Source: Cyclobacteriaceae bacterium (GTDB lineage Bacteria; Bacteroidota; Bacteroidia; Cytophagales; Cyclobacteriaceae). Taken from it: DNA of 64,000 nt. Positions 23,769 to 34,441 of this stretch are shown here, one piece after another. The stretch is from positions 1-64,000 of the forward strand of contig JAAUQL010000017.1 in the NCBI GenBank assembly GCA_012033595.1. The letters run 5' to 3'. Each line of letters starts with the position of its first letter. Positions within the stretch are counted from its first letter, which is position 1. Position numbers and translations under genes: made by a program. The notes beneath the pieces were generated by a model. That model saw nothing but the letters and a program-made list of their open reading frames with translations, did no database searches and was not told the DNA's origin.

Positions 23769-24602
23769 ATGAAAGGAAAACCATACATATCGCTTATCAT
23801 CTTGCTTTTTACCGTGTTGCTCTCGTGCGAAAAGCCTGAGGAAATCATATTTGAAGGTCCGTACCATGCCAGGTTTACGCAGACATCCAGTGAAATACTG
23901 GAAAACTACAAAGACCCTTTCAATATCAATTTCAATGAACCAATTTCCATAGAATTGCACCTGGCAGCCCCTTCACAAAACAATACCACCATCATTGAAT
24001 ACAAGGTTGGCGGCACTGCTGTAGAAAACCAGGATTACATTTTAGAAGATGGCGACAAAAAACGTGTGTTGATCCCGGTTGGAGAACACATTGGCAACAT
24101 CAGGTATTTACCCATCAACAATCGCGAGCAAACAGGAGACAAAACGCTTAAATTCACCATTACTTCGGTGAATAACGGATTGGATGCCGGATTTGGAGAA
24201 ACAGGAGTGAATGGGCGCTTCCATACCGTCACCATCAAAGACGATGATTGTCTGGTTGATCTCAGGAAATTTGAAGGGATCTGGGAGTTTAACCAAAACA
24301 ACGGCGAGTTTATTTATGATGTGGAAATACAGGTGGATTGGGCATCGAACAACACGATTTACATGCTAGGCTATACCGGACTCGATTCGGGGGTGTATGC
24401 CTTTGCCAATTTGGATCTTTGCCGGGGCGAGTTTGTAATCCCCGAACAAGGTCTTGCCGGCAACTTTGAACAATTGGGTGGTACCCGAACCGATGGCAAA
24501 GGTACATTCGACTCAGAAGTAGAATTTATGAATTTTTCATATTCTTATGATTTTGCGGGTCCGTCTATCCGGGAGGTGATTGCACGTAAGAAAATCGAAT
24601 AA
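23769..24602 (+). CDS. Calx-beta-like / DUF4843-like surface lipoprotein of the SusCD locus
   Basis: Lipobox LLSCEKPEE; Calx-beta-like VGGTAVENQDYILEDGDKKRVLIPVGEHIGNIRYLPINNREQTGDKTLKFTI. Confidence 0.65.
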   Translation: MKGKPYISLIILLFTVLLSCEKPEEIIFEGPYHARFTQTSSEILENYKDPFNINFNEPISIELHLAAPSQNNTTIIEYKVGGTAVENQDYILEDGDKKRVLIPVGEHIGNIRYLPINNREQTGDKTLKFTITSVNNGLDAGFGETGVNGRFHTVTIKDDDCLVDLRKFEGIWEFNQNNGEFIYDVEIQVDWASNNTIYMLGYTGLDSGVYAFANLDLCRGEFVIPEQGLAGNFEQLGGTRTDGKGTFDSEVEFMNFSYSYDFAGPSIREVIARKKIE

Positions 24603-24606
24603 TATT

Positions 24607-25107
24607 ATGGAGAGATTGAGATTACGATATGTTTTGGTGCTGATGGTGGTGATAATGTCTGCTTGTAAGGAAGATCATGAGATACAGCCGGCTTCTTACT
24701 CGAAAATGTTGACTGGCGAAGAAAGCAAAACCTGGGAGCAGGTTTCATTCACCTATATTTTCAATGACACAGAAGTAGGCGAAATGAATGCCAACCCAAT
24801 ATATGGCATTCCCAGTTGTGCCCTGGACGACCAATACAAATTTTATAGAAAAGGCAAACTGTTAGAAGCTTTCGATAGCGGTGAGCAGTGCGATCCTGAT
24901 GCTGACGATTTACTGTTTAAAACAAGTTGGGATATCATCAATGCCAATGCAAAATTATATTTGGGAGGAAATGATTATGTGCTCAGTAAATTGACGGACG
25001 ATTCTTTGGTCTTTGGTTTTAGGGATACCCTGGTGGCTCCCGTCGGCAACAATACCTTCTGGGAATATCCCGGTATAGCGCAGTGGGTTTATAAATCAAT
25101 AAAATGA
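24607..25107 (+). CDS. hypothetical lipoprotein
   Basis: Lipobox VVIMSACKEDHE; start moved to ATG 24607. Confidence 0.6.
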   Translation: MERLRLRYVLVLMVVIMSACKEDHEIQPASYSKMLTGEESKTWEQVSFTYIFNDTEVGEMNANPIYGIPSCALDDQYKFYRKGKLLEAFDSGEQCDPDADDLLFKTSWDIINANAKLYLGGNDYVLSKLTDDSLVFGFRDTLVAPVGNNTFWEYPGIAQWVYKSIK

Positions 25108-28100
25108 GTATGAGGAGTAGCGCAAGTCAACATCTGAAAACAATAGGCTCGTTGGTGCTTATGCTGCTTTTGGCAGCTACGGCTCGGGCACAAAATTGGC
25201 AAACTGCCACCAATACCACATACCTCAATTCGCTATCGGCAGAACTTGACAGAGCCTTTCAGGAATATAAACAATCGGCACAAATCTATGCCCTTGAACG
25301 CAATATCCCCATCAGGCAGGTTTTTGATAATGGTACCACGATTTCGCTAATCAGGATAATGCCGTCTGGTTTGGCAGAGTATTACAAATCGGACAATCAA
25401 CAAGCTGCTCAAAATGTGGGTACAGTACGGCTGAGACCCCGGGCCAATTTGGGACTAAACCTTACCGGAAAAAATTTCCTGATTGGCGTGTGGGATAGTG
25501 GATCCATCAACTCCGACCACCAGGAGCTTTCTGGTCGCATCGACATTAGAGACAACATCCCTTACGATGATCACGGCACGCACGTGGCTGGTACCATTGG
25601 CGCCACCGGCATCAATCCACAGGCAAAAGGCATGGCCTTCGAAGCCGATATGTTTGCCTACGAATTCAACAACGACAATTCGGAAATGGCCGCCGAAGCT
25701 GCCGAAGGACTTACCATTTCCAACCATTCGTATGGTTTGCGGACAGGCTGGGACGTGGCCAATGGCGGTACCGGCTGGCAGTGGTTTGGCGATCCCGGAG
25801 TAAGCAGTGTCGAAGACTACCGCTTTGGATATTATGACGCTTCCAATAGCAGGGTTTGGGACGATATCGCCTTCAATGCGCCTTATTATCTAATTATTAA
25901 ATCAGCCGGAAACGACCGCACAGACGTGGGAGATGGCACCCGCCCGCCCGACGGTCCCTACGATTGCCTCGAACCCAAAAGCGTGGCCAAAAACATACTG
26001 ACCATCGGTGCTGTAGACCATCTGGCCGGTGCCTACAACAACCCGAACGAAGTGGTAATGAGCGACTTCAGCAGTTGGGGGCCAACAGATGACGGGCGCA
26101 TTAAACCCGACATATCGGCCATTGGGGTAGATGTATTCTCTACATTGGCCGAATCACCGACAGCCTATGGTACCCTCTCGGGCACATCGATGTCGGCACC
26201 CAACACCACTGGAAGTTTGGCCTTGCTACAGCAATACCACGAGCAGCTATATGCAGGACGCATCATGAAGTCTGCCACGCTAAAAGGGTTGGTGATTCAC
26301 ACGGCAAATGAAGCCGGCAAAAACCCGGGACCGGACTATGAGTTTGGTTGGGGATTGCTGGCTGTTGACAAAGCAGCCAGCCTGATGACCCGGGCCAATG
26401 GAATTGACTTTATAATCGAAGAACTGAAATTGGCCGAAAACGATTCCATAGTTTACAATGTGAATGCCGAAGCCGGAAAAACCCTGATCGCAACCATCTG
26501 CTGGACAGATGTGCCGGGTACCCCCGCACCTATCAGCCTTGACCCCGCCAGACTTATGCTCGTCAATGACCTGGACATGCGCATTTACGAACCAGATGGC
26601 AAGAGAAATTTTCCCTGGATATTGGATCCTGCAAGTCCTGAAAAGGCAGCAAGCAAAGGCGATAACTTCCGTGACAATGTAGAAAAAATAGAAATTGACC
26701 CCACAGTAAGCGGAACGTATCGAATCGTGATCAGGCATAAAAACACCTTGCGAAACAAAAGCCAGGAGGTATCGCTGATCGTGTCCAATGCCAGCCCCTC
26801 GATCAGCTTGGCCACCTACTATAGAATTGGAGGTGGAGGAGATTGGAACGACCCCTCCAAGTGGTCGCTTAATAGCGGTGGTGCCAGCGCCAATGCCGTT
26901 CCCGGCGCCAGCAATCCGGTTATTTTCGACAACAACTCCTTCTCGGCGGCCAACAATACCATCAGCCTGAATTCCGCCGCCAGTTGCTACAATATCAACT
27001 ACTACACAAGTGACTCATGCAGCATCAATCTGTCGTCTTTCACGCTGAATGTGGATGGATCGCTGTATGACGAAAACGAAAAATTGAGTTTTGCCAATGG
27101 TAAAATCAGTTTCGTGGGCACCCTATCCAAAAACAATCAAATTATGCTTTCGCCAAAGGCATTCAACAATGTCGATCTGGAATTTGTCTCCCTCAATGGC
27201 TCCTGGCACATCAAGCAGGATTTTGATGTAAATAATTTGTTGATCCAAAACAGCTCGGTACTGGCAATAGATAAGACCATCAACGCCAGAGTAGTAGTGA
27301 TAAATAACACACCGGCTAACATAGTTGACCTGAGTCAGAGTGAGATCACCGGAATAAATGCGCTAACCGTAGCGCCATTGTCGGAGGTGGAGTTGATGGC
27401 ATCCAGCATCATATTAAATGGTTCCAATGGCATTTTTGAAAAGACCATTGCCTCCGAAGACATCACCTATCATAATATATCGGTGAGCAATGCCAACTTA
27501 AGCGTAATTGGCGACAATAGTTTCAACAGCATATCAGCAAATGGCGACCTGTCACTTTTTGACAACAACATTATCGACAGCCTGAGCCTGAGCCAGTCGG
27601 GCTCGTTGGTGCTAGGGGAAGGCACTACCCTGCTGGTTCGCAGGGCTTTCGCAGCCACCGGAGTGCCTGAGAATCGTATAGAGATCAGCTCGGTGGGGCC
27701 TGCTGAGGCAAGCATAGTTGGCAACGACGGAAACATCAGGTTCTGTTTCGATTACCTCGACATTACCAATGTGACTTCAGGTGGAGCCACTTCCTTTTTT
27801 GTTGGCGACAATAGCATACTCGACGCTGCCAGCACAGGTTGGTTGGCCCTGGATTGTAACGACGTATTGTTCCCTTCATTTGATGTATTGTACCCTTGTG
27901 CCATGGGTGAAGTGAAATTTGTAGATTCCAGCACCGGTTTTCCAAGCAAATGGCAGTGGAACTTCGGTAATCTGCAATTTCCATCGGAAAACACCTCTAC
28001 CTTACAAAACCCATTTCATCAATTCCGGTTCGAAGGCGAATATGAAGTCACCTTGAATGTAAAAAATGCCCTTTTTGACCAGACCATCACCCGAACCATC

Positions 28101-28598
28101 GAGATCAAGGATATTGAAAGCGGGCTAAGTGTGCCCAGCATCAATATCAATGGCACCAGACTTACAGCCTCCATCATAGCCCCTGAATATCAGTGGTATT
28201 ACAACAATGTAGCCATACCAGGCGCCAATACCAGGGTGTATGACATCGTTAATCCGGGCGTTTACTATGTCACCGTTTCTGATCAAAATTGCTTGTTCCG
28301 ATCAGAACCTACCGTAGTCACTTCAACATTAGACGTCGAAAAACCTGATGAATTCGCCATTTATCCCAACCCATCCTCAGGCGATGTGAATCTCCGATGG
28401 GCAAATTCCTATTACGGAAAAGGTAGAATTGATATTTATGATTTTCTGGGCAACAAAGTTTATAGTCGGGAAATCCGGAAAAATTCGCCGGTCTATGAGC
28501 TCACCCTTCAACTTCCGGCTCATACTCAGGGCTTACTCACCGTCATATTGCAAACGGAAAATGGCAGCTATGCCAGCAAGATCGTCGTGAAGCCATAG
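25104..28598 (+). CDS. secreted S8 (subtilisin) family peptidase with PKD-like region and T9SS type A sorting domain
   Basis: D: IGVWDSGSINSDHQ; H: YDDHGTHVAGTIGATG; S: LSGTSMSAPNTTGSLALL; C-terminal FAIYPNPSSGDVNLRW...VVKP. ATGA overlap with upstream gene. Confidence 0.93.
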   Translation: MSMRSSASQHLKTIGSLVLMLLLAATARAQNWQTATNTTYLNSLSAELDRAFQEYKQSAQIYALERNIPIRQVFDNGTTISLIRIMPSGLAEYYKSDNQQAAQNVGTVRLRPRANLGLNLTGKNFLIGVWDSGSINSDHQELSGRIDIRDNIPYDDHGTHVAGTIGATGINPQAKGMAFEADMFAYEFNNDNSEMAAEAAEGLTISNHSYGLRTGWDVANGGTGWQWFGDPGVSSVEDYRFGYYDASNSRVWDDIAFNAPYYLIIKSAGNDRTDVGDGTRPPDGPYDCLEPKSVAKNILTIGAVDHLAGAYNNPNEVVMSDFSSWGPTDDGRIKPDISAIGVDVFSTLAESPTAYGTLSGTSMSAPNTTGSLALLQQYHEQLYAGRIMKSATLKGLVIHTANEAGKNPGPDYEFGWGLLAVDKAASLMTRANGIDFIIEELKLAENDSIVYNVNAEAGKTLIATICWTDVPGTPAPISLDPARLMLVNDLDMRIYEPDGKRNFPWILDPASPEKAASKGDNFRDNVEKIEIDPTVSGTYRIVIRHKNTLRNKSQEVSLIVSNASPSISLATYYRIGGGGDWNDPSKWSLNSGGASANAVPGASNPVIFDNNSFSAANNTISLNSAASCYNINYYTSDSCSINLSSFTLNVDGSLYDENEKLSFANGKISFVGTLSKNNQIMLSPKAFNNVDLEFVSLNGSWHIKQDFDVNNLLIQNSSVLAIDKTINARVVVINNTPANIVDLSQSEITGINALTVAPLSEVELMASSIILNGSNGIFEKTIASEDITYHNISVSNANLSVIGDNSFNSISANGDLSLFDNNIIDSLSLSQSGSLVLGEGTTLLVRRAFAATGVPENRIEISSVGPAEASIVGNDGNIRFCFDYLDITNVTSGGATSFFVGDNSILDAASTGWLALDCNDVLFPSFDVLYPCAMGEVKFVDSSTGFPSKWQWNFGNLQFPSENTSTLQNPFHQFRFEGEYEVTLNVKNALFDQTITRTIEIKDIESGLSVPSININGTRLTASIIAPEYQWYYNNVAIPGANTRVYDIVNPGVYYVTVSDQNCLFRSEPTVVTSTLDVEKPDEFAIYPNPSSGDVNLRWANSYYGKGRIDIYDFLGNKVYSREIRKNSPVYELTLQLPAHTQGLLTVILQTENGSYASKIVVKP

Positions 28599-28676
28599 CT
28601 GTGTTATCGAATAATCGAATGCCAGGTGCATGTTCGAAGCCAGCTTGAGGCCCAATACCGGCTTAGGGGTCGTTTA

Positions 28677-29860
28677 TTATACCTTATTAGTTCTCATCCA
28701 GGAGATGGTAAAAAATGAAACCACAAAAGCCAACAACCCACTGGCAATCGCCAGCGCCACGCTTCCATACAGATACTGAACAATATTGGCCTTAATACTA
28801 TCCAGGGTATAACTTTCGACAGATAGCAAATCGACGATGGGTTCATCGACAAAAGGTATGCCCAGCACAAAACTCAGGTAAATGACAAGGGGAATCAATG
28901 GAGGTGCCGAAATATTGGCGGCCACTATAAATATGGCCTTATTGAGCCTCATCAGGTGAGACAGTGTAATGCCCACGATTAGTTGATAACCCCAAATGGG
29001 CACAATGCCCATAAAAACGCCAAATCCAATAGAAAGTGCCTTAACCCCAACCGGCTCGTCCTTATCGAAAAGTTGCTCCCGGATAAATGCCATTATTTTT
29101 TTTTTTGTGAGGCTTTTTAAAAACCTCCGGGGAAAATGGTACAAAATGGTGAGGGCGACCAGCCAGGTATTGAGCAGACTGATGCGTGTGAAATCCTGCA
29201 ATGGCCTGAAATGGGTGACCCTGGTTTCGGGAGGATCGTAGTGGATGCTGATGGGAATATTCCTGACATCGATGCCCCGCCAGGATGATTTTACGATCAC
29301 TCCACTTCAAATTCGAAGCGTCGGGAAAGATAGCGCATATTCTCCATCGCCCTGACGGGATAAAGCCTAAAGCCCGATTGCGTATCGGTGAGTTTAAGAC
29401 CTGTCTCCACTTCAAACCAAAAGTTGGAAAAATTATTGCCGAAGCTGCTTTTGCCCGGCACATTCACCTCACCCATATTCCTGGCTCCAATTACCAGCGC
29501 CTGATCACCTTTGGCAGCTTCAGCTAAAAACACGGGAATGTCTGAAGCGAAATGCTGACCATCGCTGTCGATGGTAATGACGTAGTCAAAGCCCCGAGCA
29601 AGAGCCCACTCAAAACCCTGGCGTAGCGCCATTCCTTTACCCCGATTAATATCGAAAGTGAGCACTTGGATTTTTGATGCAAATTGCTCCAGAATTTGGG
29701 TGGTGCCATCGGTAGATCCATCGTTTACCACCAGCACATCTGCAGAATAATCCAGCACGGAGGCAATGACATCAGCCAGGGTGCCGGCGTTGTTGTAGGT
29801 GGGCACTACCACGCAACATTTTAGTGCTTTCGACTTCTCTATCCACTCATTTTTTATCAT
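28677..29860 (-). CDS. family 2 glycosyltransferase fused to a C-terminal DUF2062 membrane domain (frameshift near 29300)
   Basis: CVVVPTYNNAGTLADVIASVLDYSADVLVVNDGSTDGTTQIL, DYVITIDSDGQH; second ORF FGVFMGIVPIWGYQLIVGITLSHLMRLNKAI...ISAPPLIPLVIYLSFVLG. Restoring one G (GTGGA[G]GTG) reads FEFEVEVIVKSSWRGIDV. Confidence 0.85.
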
Positions 29861-30231
29861 TGGCAGCTAAATGTTCCGTTGAGTTTTAAAAATACTTCGC
29901 CTGAACCAAAGGAACAAACGGCACTCGCCTGTTTGCTTTGTCCCGATTCTTCTACCCTGATGCTGAACAACAACTCACTGGTATCGCGCGGGCTTACCAT
30001 CGACAAAAATTTGATTTGTCGCGCACTGGTCAAGAGGTACTTTTTATGGTAGTGCCTGCTGATCAGCTCTCCGACCATCTCTACCTGGCACACGCCCGGC
30101 AGTACAGGATTGCCCGGAAAATGGCCTTCAAATATTGCATTAGCCGTATCCAGTTGCACACGCGCCTTTATCGTGCAGCTTGCTTCATCAAACACCATTT
30201 CCTGCAAAAAGTAAAGATTGTCCAGTAACAT
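29857..30231 (-). CDS. FabZ/ApeI-like hotdog 3-hydroxyacyl-ACP dehydratase
   Basis: IFEGHFPGNPVLPGVCQVEMVGELI, the hallmark FabA/FabZ motif. Confidence 0.88.
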   Translation of the reverse strand: MLLDNLYFLQEMVFDEASCTIKARVQLDTANAIFEGHFPGNPVLPGVCQVEMVGELISRHYHKKYLLTSARQIKFLSMVSPRDTSELLFSIRVEESGQSKQASAVCSFGSGEVFLKLNGTFSCQ

Positions 30232-30236
30232 TTTTT

Positions 30237-30842
30237 TTAGTTTAAAAGCGAAAGCCTGAGTTTGATATCGATCATATTGTGCGTGAGGGTCATCGTGTGT
30301 GGAACGGAATTTTGGCCCTCGTAATCATAGGCAACCTCTACCTTTTCATACCCAATCCCCCTTCGGAATCCACGCTCAATCTGGCCTGATGTCTGATTTA
30401 CAAAAAATATATTATTGTCACGGCCTTTAATCTTATACTTTGCATTGCCGCGTTCGCTTTTCATGAGTTTCGCCTTGCCCTGGTGGTAGATGCCGGCCTG
30501 CAAAAGCAATCGCAGATCGTATTCCATTTGAGCCATAAACACTTTCTTTTGGAGCGATTCTATCATCTTGATTACTTCCATTTTATCCTTTAGCAACCTA
30601 AAATCCATGATGGTAGGCCCTAGTTCGCTTAAAAATTGTATGCGAATGCTTTCTTCTTCCGGCTTTATGACCATGATGCCGCTAAAATAGTATGCTTTGA
30701 AATTAAAGCCTGATTTATAAACCAAACCGCCGGGCGAACGGGATAAGAAGCTCTCCAGACCGGCATCTGAGGTAAGGTGCCTATATCCTGAACAGGCCGT
30801 CAACAAAACCACCAGCACACTAATGGATAGAAAACGCAGCAT
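30237..30842 (-). CDS. lipoprotein, possibly LolB-like or a flexirubin-cluster lipoprotein
   Basis: Lipobox VLLTACSGY; located next to the LolA-like gene. Confidence 0.55.
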   Translation of the reverse strand: MLRFLSISVLVVLLTACSGYRHLTSDAGLESFLSRSPGGLVYKSGFNFKAYYFSGIMVIKPEEESIRIQFLSELGPTIMDFRLLKDKMEVIKMIESLQKKVFMAQMEYDLRLLLQAGIYHQGKAKLMKSERGNAKYKIKGRDNNIFFVNQTSGQIERGFRRGIGYEKVEVAYDYEGQNSVPHTMTLTHNMIDIKLRLSLLN

Positions 30843-31455
30843 CTTCGACGGGTTGATTCAATCTTCTGTTTTTAAAAAAAATATTAGTGAAATCGCCACC
30901 AGGCTCTAGTAGTTTAATCCGGTCGACCAGGAATTCGCGCTTGTCAAAAATGATCTCTATGCTATTGATAATGGCCTTCATTTCCTTATTGGTGGAATTG
31001 AGCTTAACCTTGTAATTGCCCGGCGATTCGAAATACTGGATGTCAAACTGCGGATTGTCTAGCACACTGCCCTGAATAATGCCGATGATGAGCTGGTTGA
31101 TCTCCTGAAAAGTCTTGCTCGATGCCATGTCTATGGTATTGGTCTTTTTGTCATCTCTGATCAGCATTTTATTGTTGTTGAGAATGACTACGTAACTAAA
31201 CGGCTCCATGTATTCCCATCGCAGCATGTTGGGCTTTTTGAAGGTGATGGTGCCTTGGGAAATGAGCTTGCTGCTGAGTATCTCCATGTATTTTTCCTGT
31301 ACAAAATCTGCCTGGATGCTGCTGGTAGCTGCCGACATCTGATTGAGCGAACGCTTGAGCTGGTCGGGATAAGTGACCACAGAGAACTGATCCGACTGGG
31401 CAAATAATTGCCCAAAAATCAACAGTACCATCAATGTAGAACTAAGCTTGCGCAT
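30820..31455 (-). CDS. LolA-like outer membrane lipoprotein carrier protein
   Basis: Signal peptide; IQADFVQEKYMEILSSKLISQGTITFKKPNMLRWEYMEPFSYVVILNNNKMLI is a LolA pattern. Confidence 0.85.
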   Translation of the reverse strand: MRKLSSTLMVLLIFGQLFAQSDQFSVVTYPDQLKRSLNQMSAATSSIQADFVQEKYMEILSSKLISQGTITFKKPNMLRWEYMEPFSYVVILNNNKMLIRDDKKTNTIDMASSKTFQEINQLIIGIIQGSVLDNPQFDIQYFESPGNYKVKLNSTNKEMKAIINSIEIIFDKREFLVDRIKLLEPGGDFTNIFFKNRRLNQPVEDAAFSIH

Positions 31456-32218
31456 ATGCTTTTATTTTGAACAATTCATCTACGCCTACACAGGCATAGT
31501 CGTTTTCAGCCACAAATTTCAGTATTCCTTCCAGCAAAACCTCACTTGATTCCATATGTTCATGCAGCAAAATTACCGAACCGGGTCGAATTTTCGCGGT
31601 GATTTTGCGAATCAGCGTTTCATTGACACTGCGTACGGTATCGTAGGTTCTGATGCTCCATCCTACCACTTGTAAGCCAAGTCGCCTTACCGCCCGTGCC
31701 GTTGGCGGATTGGTCACTCCATGTGGTGGCCTGAATAGCAGGGGCTTTGCTCCAATCAGTTTTTCAATAATTGTTCCGGTTTTATCTATTTCCCTAGCCA
31801 TTCGCTGGCTGCCAAATAAATTAAAAATATGCTGATGTGCATAGGAATGATTGCCAATAATATGCCCTTGCTCATGAATCTGCTTCAAAACCAGCGGATA
31901 TTTTTCAGCATTTTTTCCAATACAAAAAAAAGTAGCTTTGGCTCCATACTTTTGGAGCAGGGCCAACACTGCCGTTGTTTTCTCTCCGGGGCCGTCATCG
32001 AAGGTGAGGGCAATCCGCTTGTCGGCAATACCGGCCTGGGTATAAGCAGACACAAAAATCTGATAGCGCATGGATGCCGCACCAATAGCGATAATGGAAA
32101 TAAAAATAAAAATCAGCAGACCCACAGCCCAAATAATAAACTCACTGGCGGGACTGATGGCCAATAGTGCTAGAAATACCAGGGAAAAAGCGATGATCAG
32201 CCGGTGGTACTTCAACAT
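31442..32218 (-). CDS. polysaccharide deacetylase (NodB homology) family protein
   Basis: IALTFDDGPGEKTTAVLALLQKYGAKATFFCIG, GHIIGNHSYAHQHI, LFRPPHGVTN, SVILLHE. Confidence 0.93.
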   Translation of the reverse strand: MLKYHRLIIAFSLVFLALLAISPASEFIIWAVGLLIFIFISIIAIGAASMRYQIFVSAYTQAGIADKRIALTFDDGPGEKTTAVLALLQKYGAKATFFCIGKNAEKYPLVLKQIHEQGHIIGNHSYAHQHIFNLFGSQRMAREIDKTGTIIEKLIGAKPLLFRPPHGVTNPPTARAVRRLGLQVVGWSIRTYDTVRSVNETLIRKITAKIRPGSVILLHEHMESSEVLLEGILKFVAENDYACVGVDELFKIKAYAQA

Positions 32219-33236
32219 TTTTGGAGCAGTATTAAACTATGGTATTTGTTTTTGTAATGATTGTAAATCAAGAGTGAATTGATGCCCTGTGATCCGGAGG
32301 GCATAGATCCCAAACTATAGAATTGTTGGTGCTTAATCATGTTTGCGGCCAGGTTTAAGCCAAAGGAAACCGCGGTAAAATACTCACCTGAGAGGCTTTT
32401 GAAAGCAAAGGAAGGGGTATGGGGAAATAGCCGGTGCTTGATTTGGCCATAGAGCTGGTCATCTTGCACATCACCGCTTTCGCCCAGAAGCAGTCCATCT
32501 ACGTCAGCGATTTTCAGGTTTGCTTGTATCAGACAGTTTCTGATCCAGTCCGCCAATGCCTCGGTTTCCGCCGACCCGTATTTGGTCTCAAATGCAACAA
32601 TCTGCGCGTAAGTGTGTGGCTGCTTATTGGCAGACAATACAAAAAATGCCGACCCTTCACCGATTTGAGATGTACTGGTAGGGGACTCATGGCCACATGG
32701 CAATTTACTAATCACATCTACGCTGGTGTTGGTGACCTCATCGATTCCACCGACCAAAATATTTTCAGTGCCTTCACCGATCATCATTAAGGCGTCTTGC
32801 AAGGCATTTTCGAAAGAATGTGCACGCTGCGCATAAGTGAAATTGTAGGCATGGCTTTGGAGCAAAAGTGATATTTGCCCTCCTATGGTGTTGTGCGTAG
32901 ATTGGATAAATGGCGTTGGGGATAGCACCGAATCCTGGCTGACCACCGCCGACAAAAATTTTCGGTATCTGCCAGACAGCCCAGGCCTGTTCCGATCGTC
33001 AACGCACCCGGTTTATCAATCCCGGCTTCATCGAGGCTCTTCATGGCAGTGGCCACTCCCATTCTGATGATGCGCGACATCCTCCTCAAGAGTTTTGGAT
33101 CTATGACGGCGCGGTATTCCGGCTCGATGCAGTTCATGCACAAACCATCGTAACTTTTCAATTCGGACAAGTACGATTGGCTATCGTAGCTCAGTTGGGG
33201 GGAAATGGCAGATGTAGCGTTGATGAATATCCTCAT
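32212..33236 (-). CDS. beta-ketoacyl synthase chain-length-factor-like protein (frameshift near 32956)
   Basis: RRMSRIIRMGVATAMKSLDEAG...TIGTGLGCLADTENF + SAVVSQDSVLSPTPFIQSTHNTIGGQIS. Restoring one T (T5 to T6) joins ORFs 32883..33524 and 32212..32955. The catalytic Cys position reads YAQRAHSFENA. Collinear with 51420..52457. Confidence 0.85.
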
Positions 33237-34441
33237 TGCACAGATTTGAAAATCAATGATGAACAATTGCCCCCAAAGCCAAAAGAATTGGACAACACGT
33301 ATTTGATGTCCGTATTTCTCTCCGTCCGGGTGGCAGGCTCCCGGTGCAATACATTCATGGGTGTGATAAGCTGCTGGTTGGCAAAAACAGTCTGTTGCTG
33401 AAGGGCAAAAATACTGAATACTGCCTCTATAGCTCCGGCAGCTCCCAGGGTATGCCCGGTGTAAGATTTTGTCGACGAATATGGCGGTGGTGCATTTCCG
33501 AAGATATTCCCAATGGCAATACATTCTGACAGGTCGTTATTGGCTGTGCCTGTGCCATGCGCGTTGATATAAGAAATGTCCTGGTTTGCTATTTTGGCCG
33601 TTTTCAAAGCACTTTCCATGGCCAGCGTGGCGCCGGTTCCTTCTGGCGATGAAGCCGTCTGATGGTAGGCATCGTTGGCATTGCCGTAGCCGACCAATTC
33701 TGCCAGCGGTTTTGCTCCGCGTGCTGCTATGCTTTCTTCAGATTCAAGCACCAAAAAAGCTGCCCCTTCCCCCAGGTTCAGTCCTTTGCGTGTTTCATCA
33801 AATGGCCTGCACCGCTCCTGATCTAAGATCATTAGCGACTTGAATCCATGAAATGTGAATAGCGATAGCGCATCGGCTCCGCCTGCAATGCAAATTTTCA
33901 ACTTGCCGGATTTAATGAGCCGTGAGGCCAGGGCTATGGAATTGGCAGAAGAAGAACAGGCCGTACTTATGGTAGAAATAAACCCTTTGACCCCCAGACT
34001 GTCTGCGATGTACTGCGTACTAAACCCACAGTCATGTGCTCCAAAAGCTGCGCGATAGTCCACTTCGCCACCATCCGTCAATGTTTTGTAATGTTGTTCC
34101 GATACGTCCATGCCGCCTACACTCGTGCCGCTCACCAGGCCACAGTCAATAAGCTCAGCCTCTTGCAAACCTGCCGAATGTGCTGCCTCATCTGCCGCCA
34201 ACAAACCTAAAAGTGCCGTCCTGGAATTGTGATGGTTTAGGCGGCTTTTTACCCGGTCGCTCAATTGCCGGGTGCTCATACCCACCTCTCCAAAGAGATA
34301 TCCTTCGACCAGCCCGGAATTCAAATATACGGCTTGTCCTATCCCTGATTGTCCATTGAGCAGGGTGTCCAGATTTTCTCGCCTGTTGTTGCCTATGGCG
34401 GAGACAATACCCATCCCACTTACAAATACCCGGTCAGACAT
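33233..34441 (-). CDS. beta-ketoacyl-ACP synthase (FabF-like, CHH triad)
   Basis: STACSSSANSIALA, NAHGTGTANNDLSE, KSYTGHTLGAAGAIEA. Confidence 0.95.
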   Translation of the reverse strand: MSDRVFVSGMGIVSAIGNNRRENLDTLLNGQSGIGQAVYLNSGLVEGYLFGEVGMSTRQLSDRVKSRLNHHNSRTALLGLLAADEAAHSAGLQEAELIDCGLVSGTSVGGMDVSEQHYKTLTDGGEVDYRAAFGAHDCGFSTQYIADSLGVKGFISTISTACSSSANSIALASRLIKSGKLKICIAGGADALSLFTFHGFKSLMILDQERCRPFDETRKGLNLGEGAAFLVLESEESIAARGAKPLAELVGYGNANDAYHQTASSPEGTGATLAMESALKTAKIANQDISYINAHGTGTANNDLSECIAIGNIFGNAPPPYSSTKSYTGHTLGAAGAIEAVFSIFALQQQTVFANQQLITPMNVLHREPATRTERNTDIKYVLSNSFGFGGNCSSLIFKSVQ

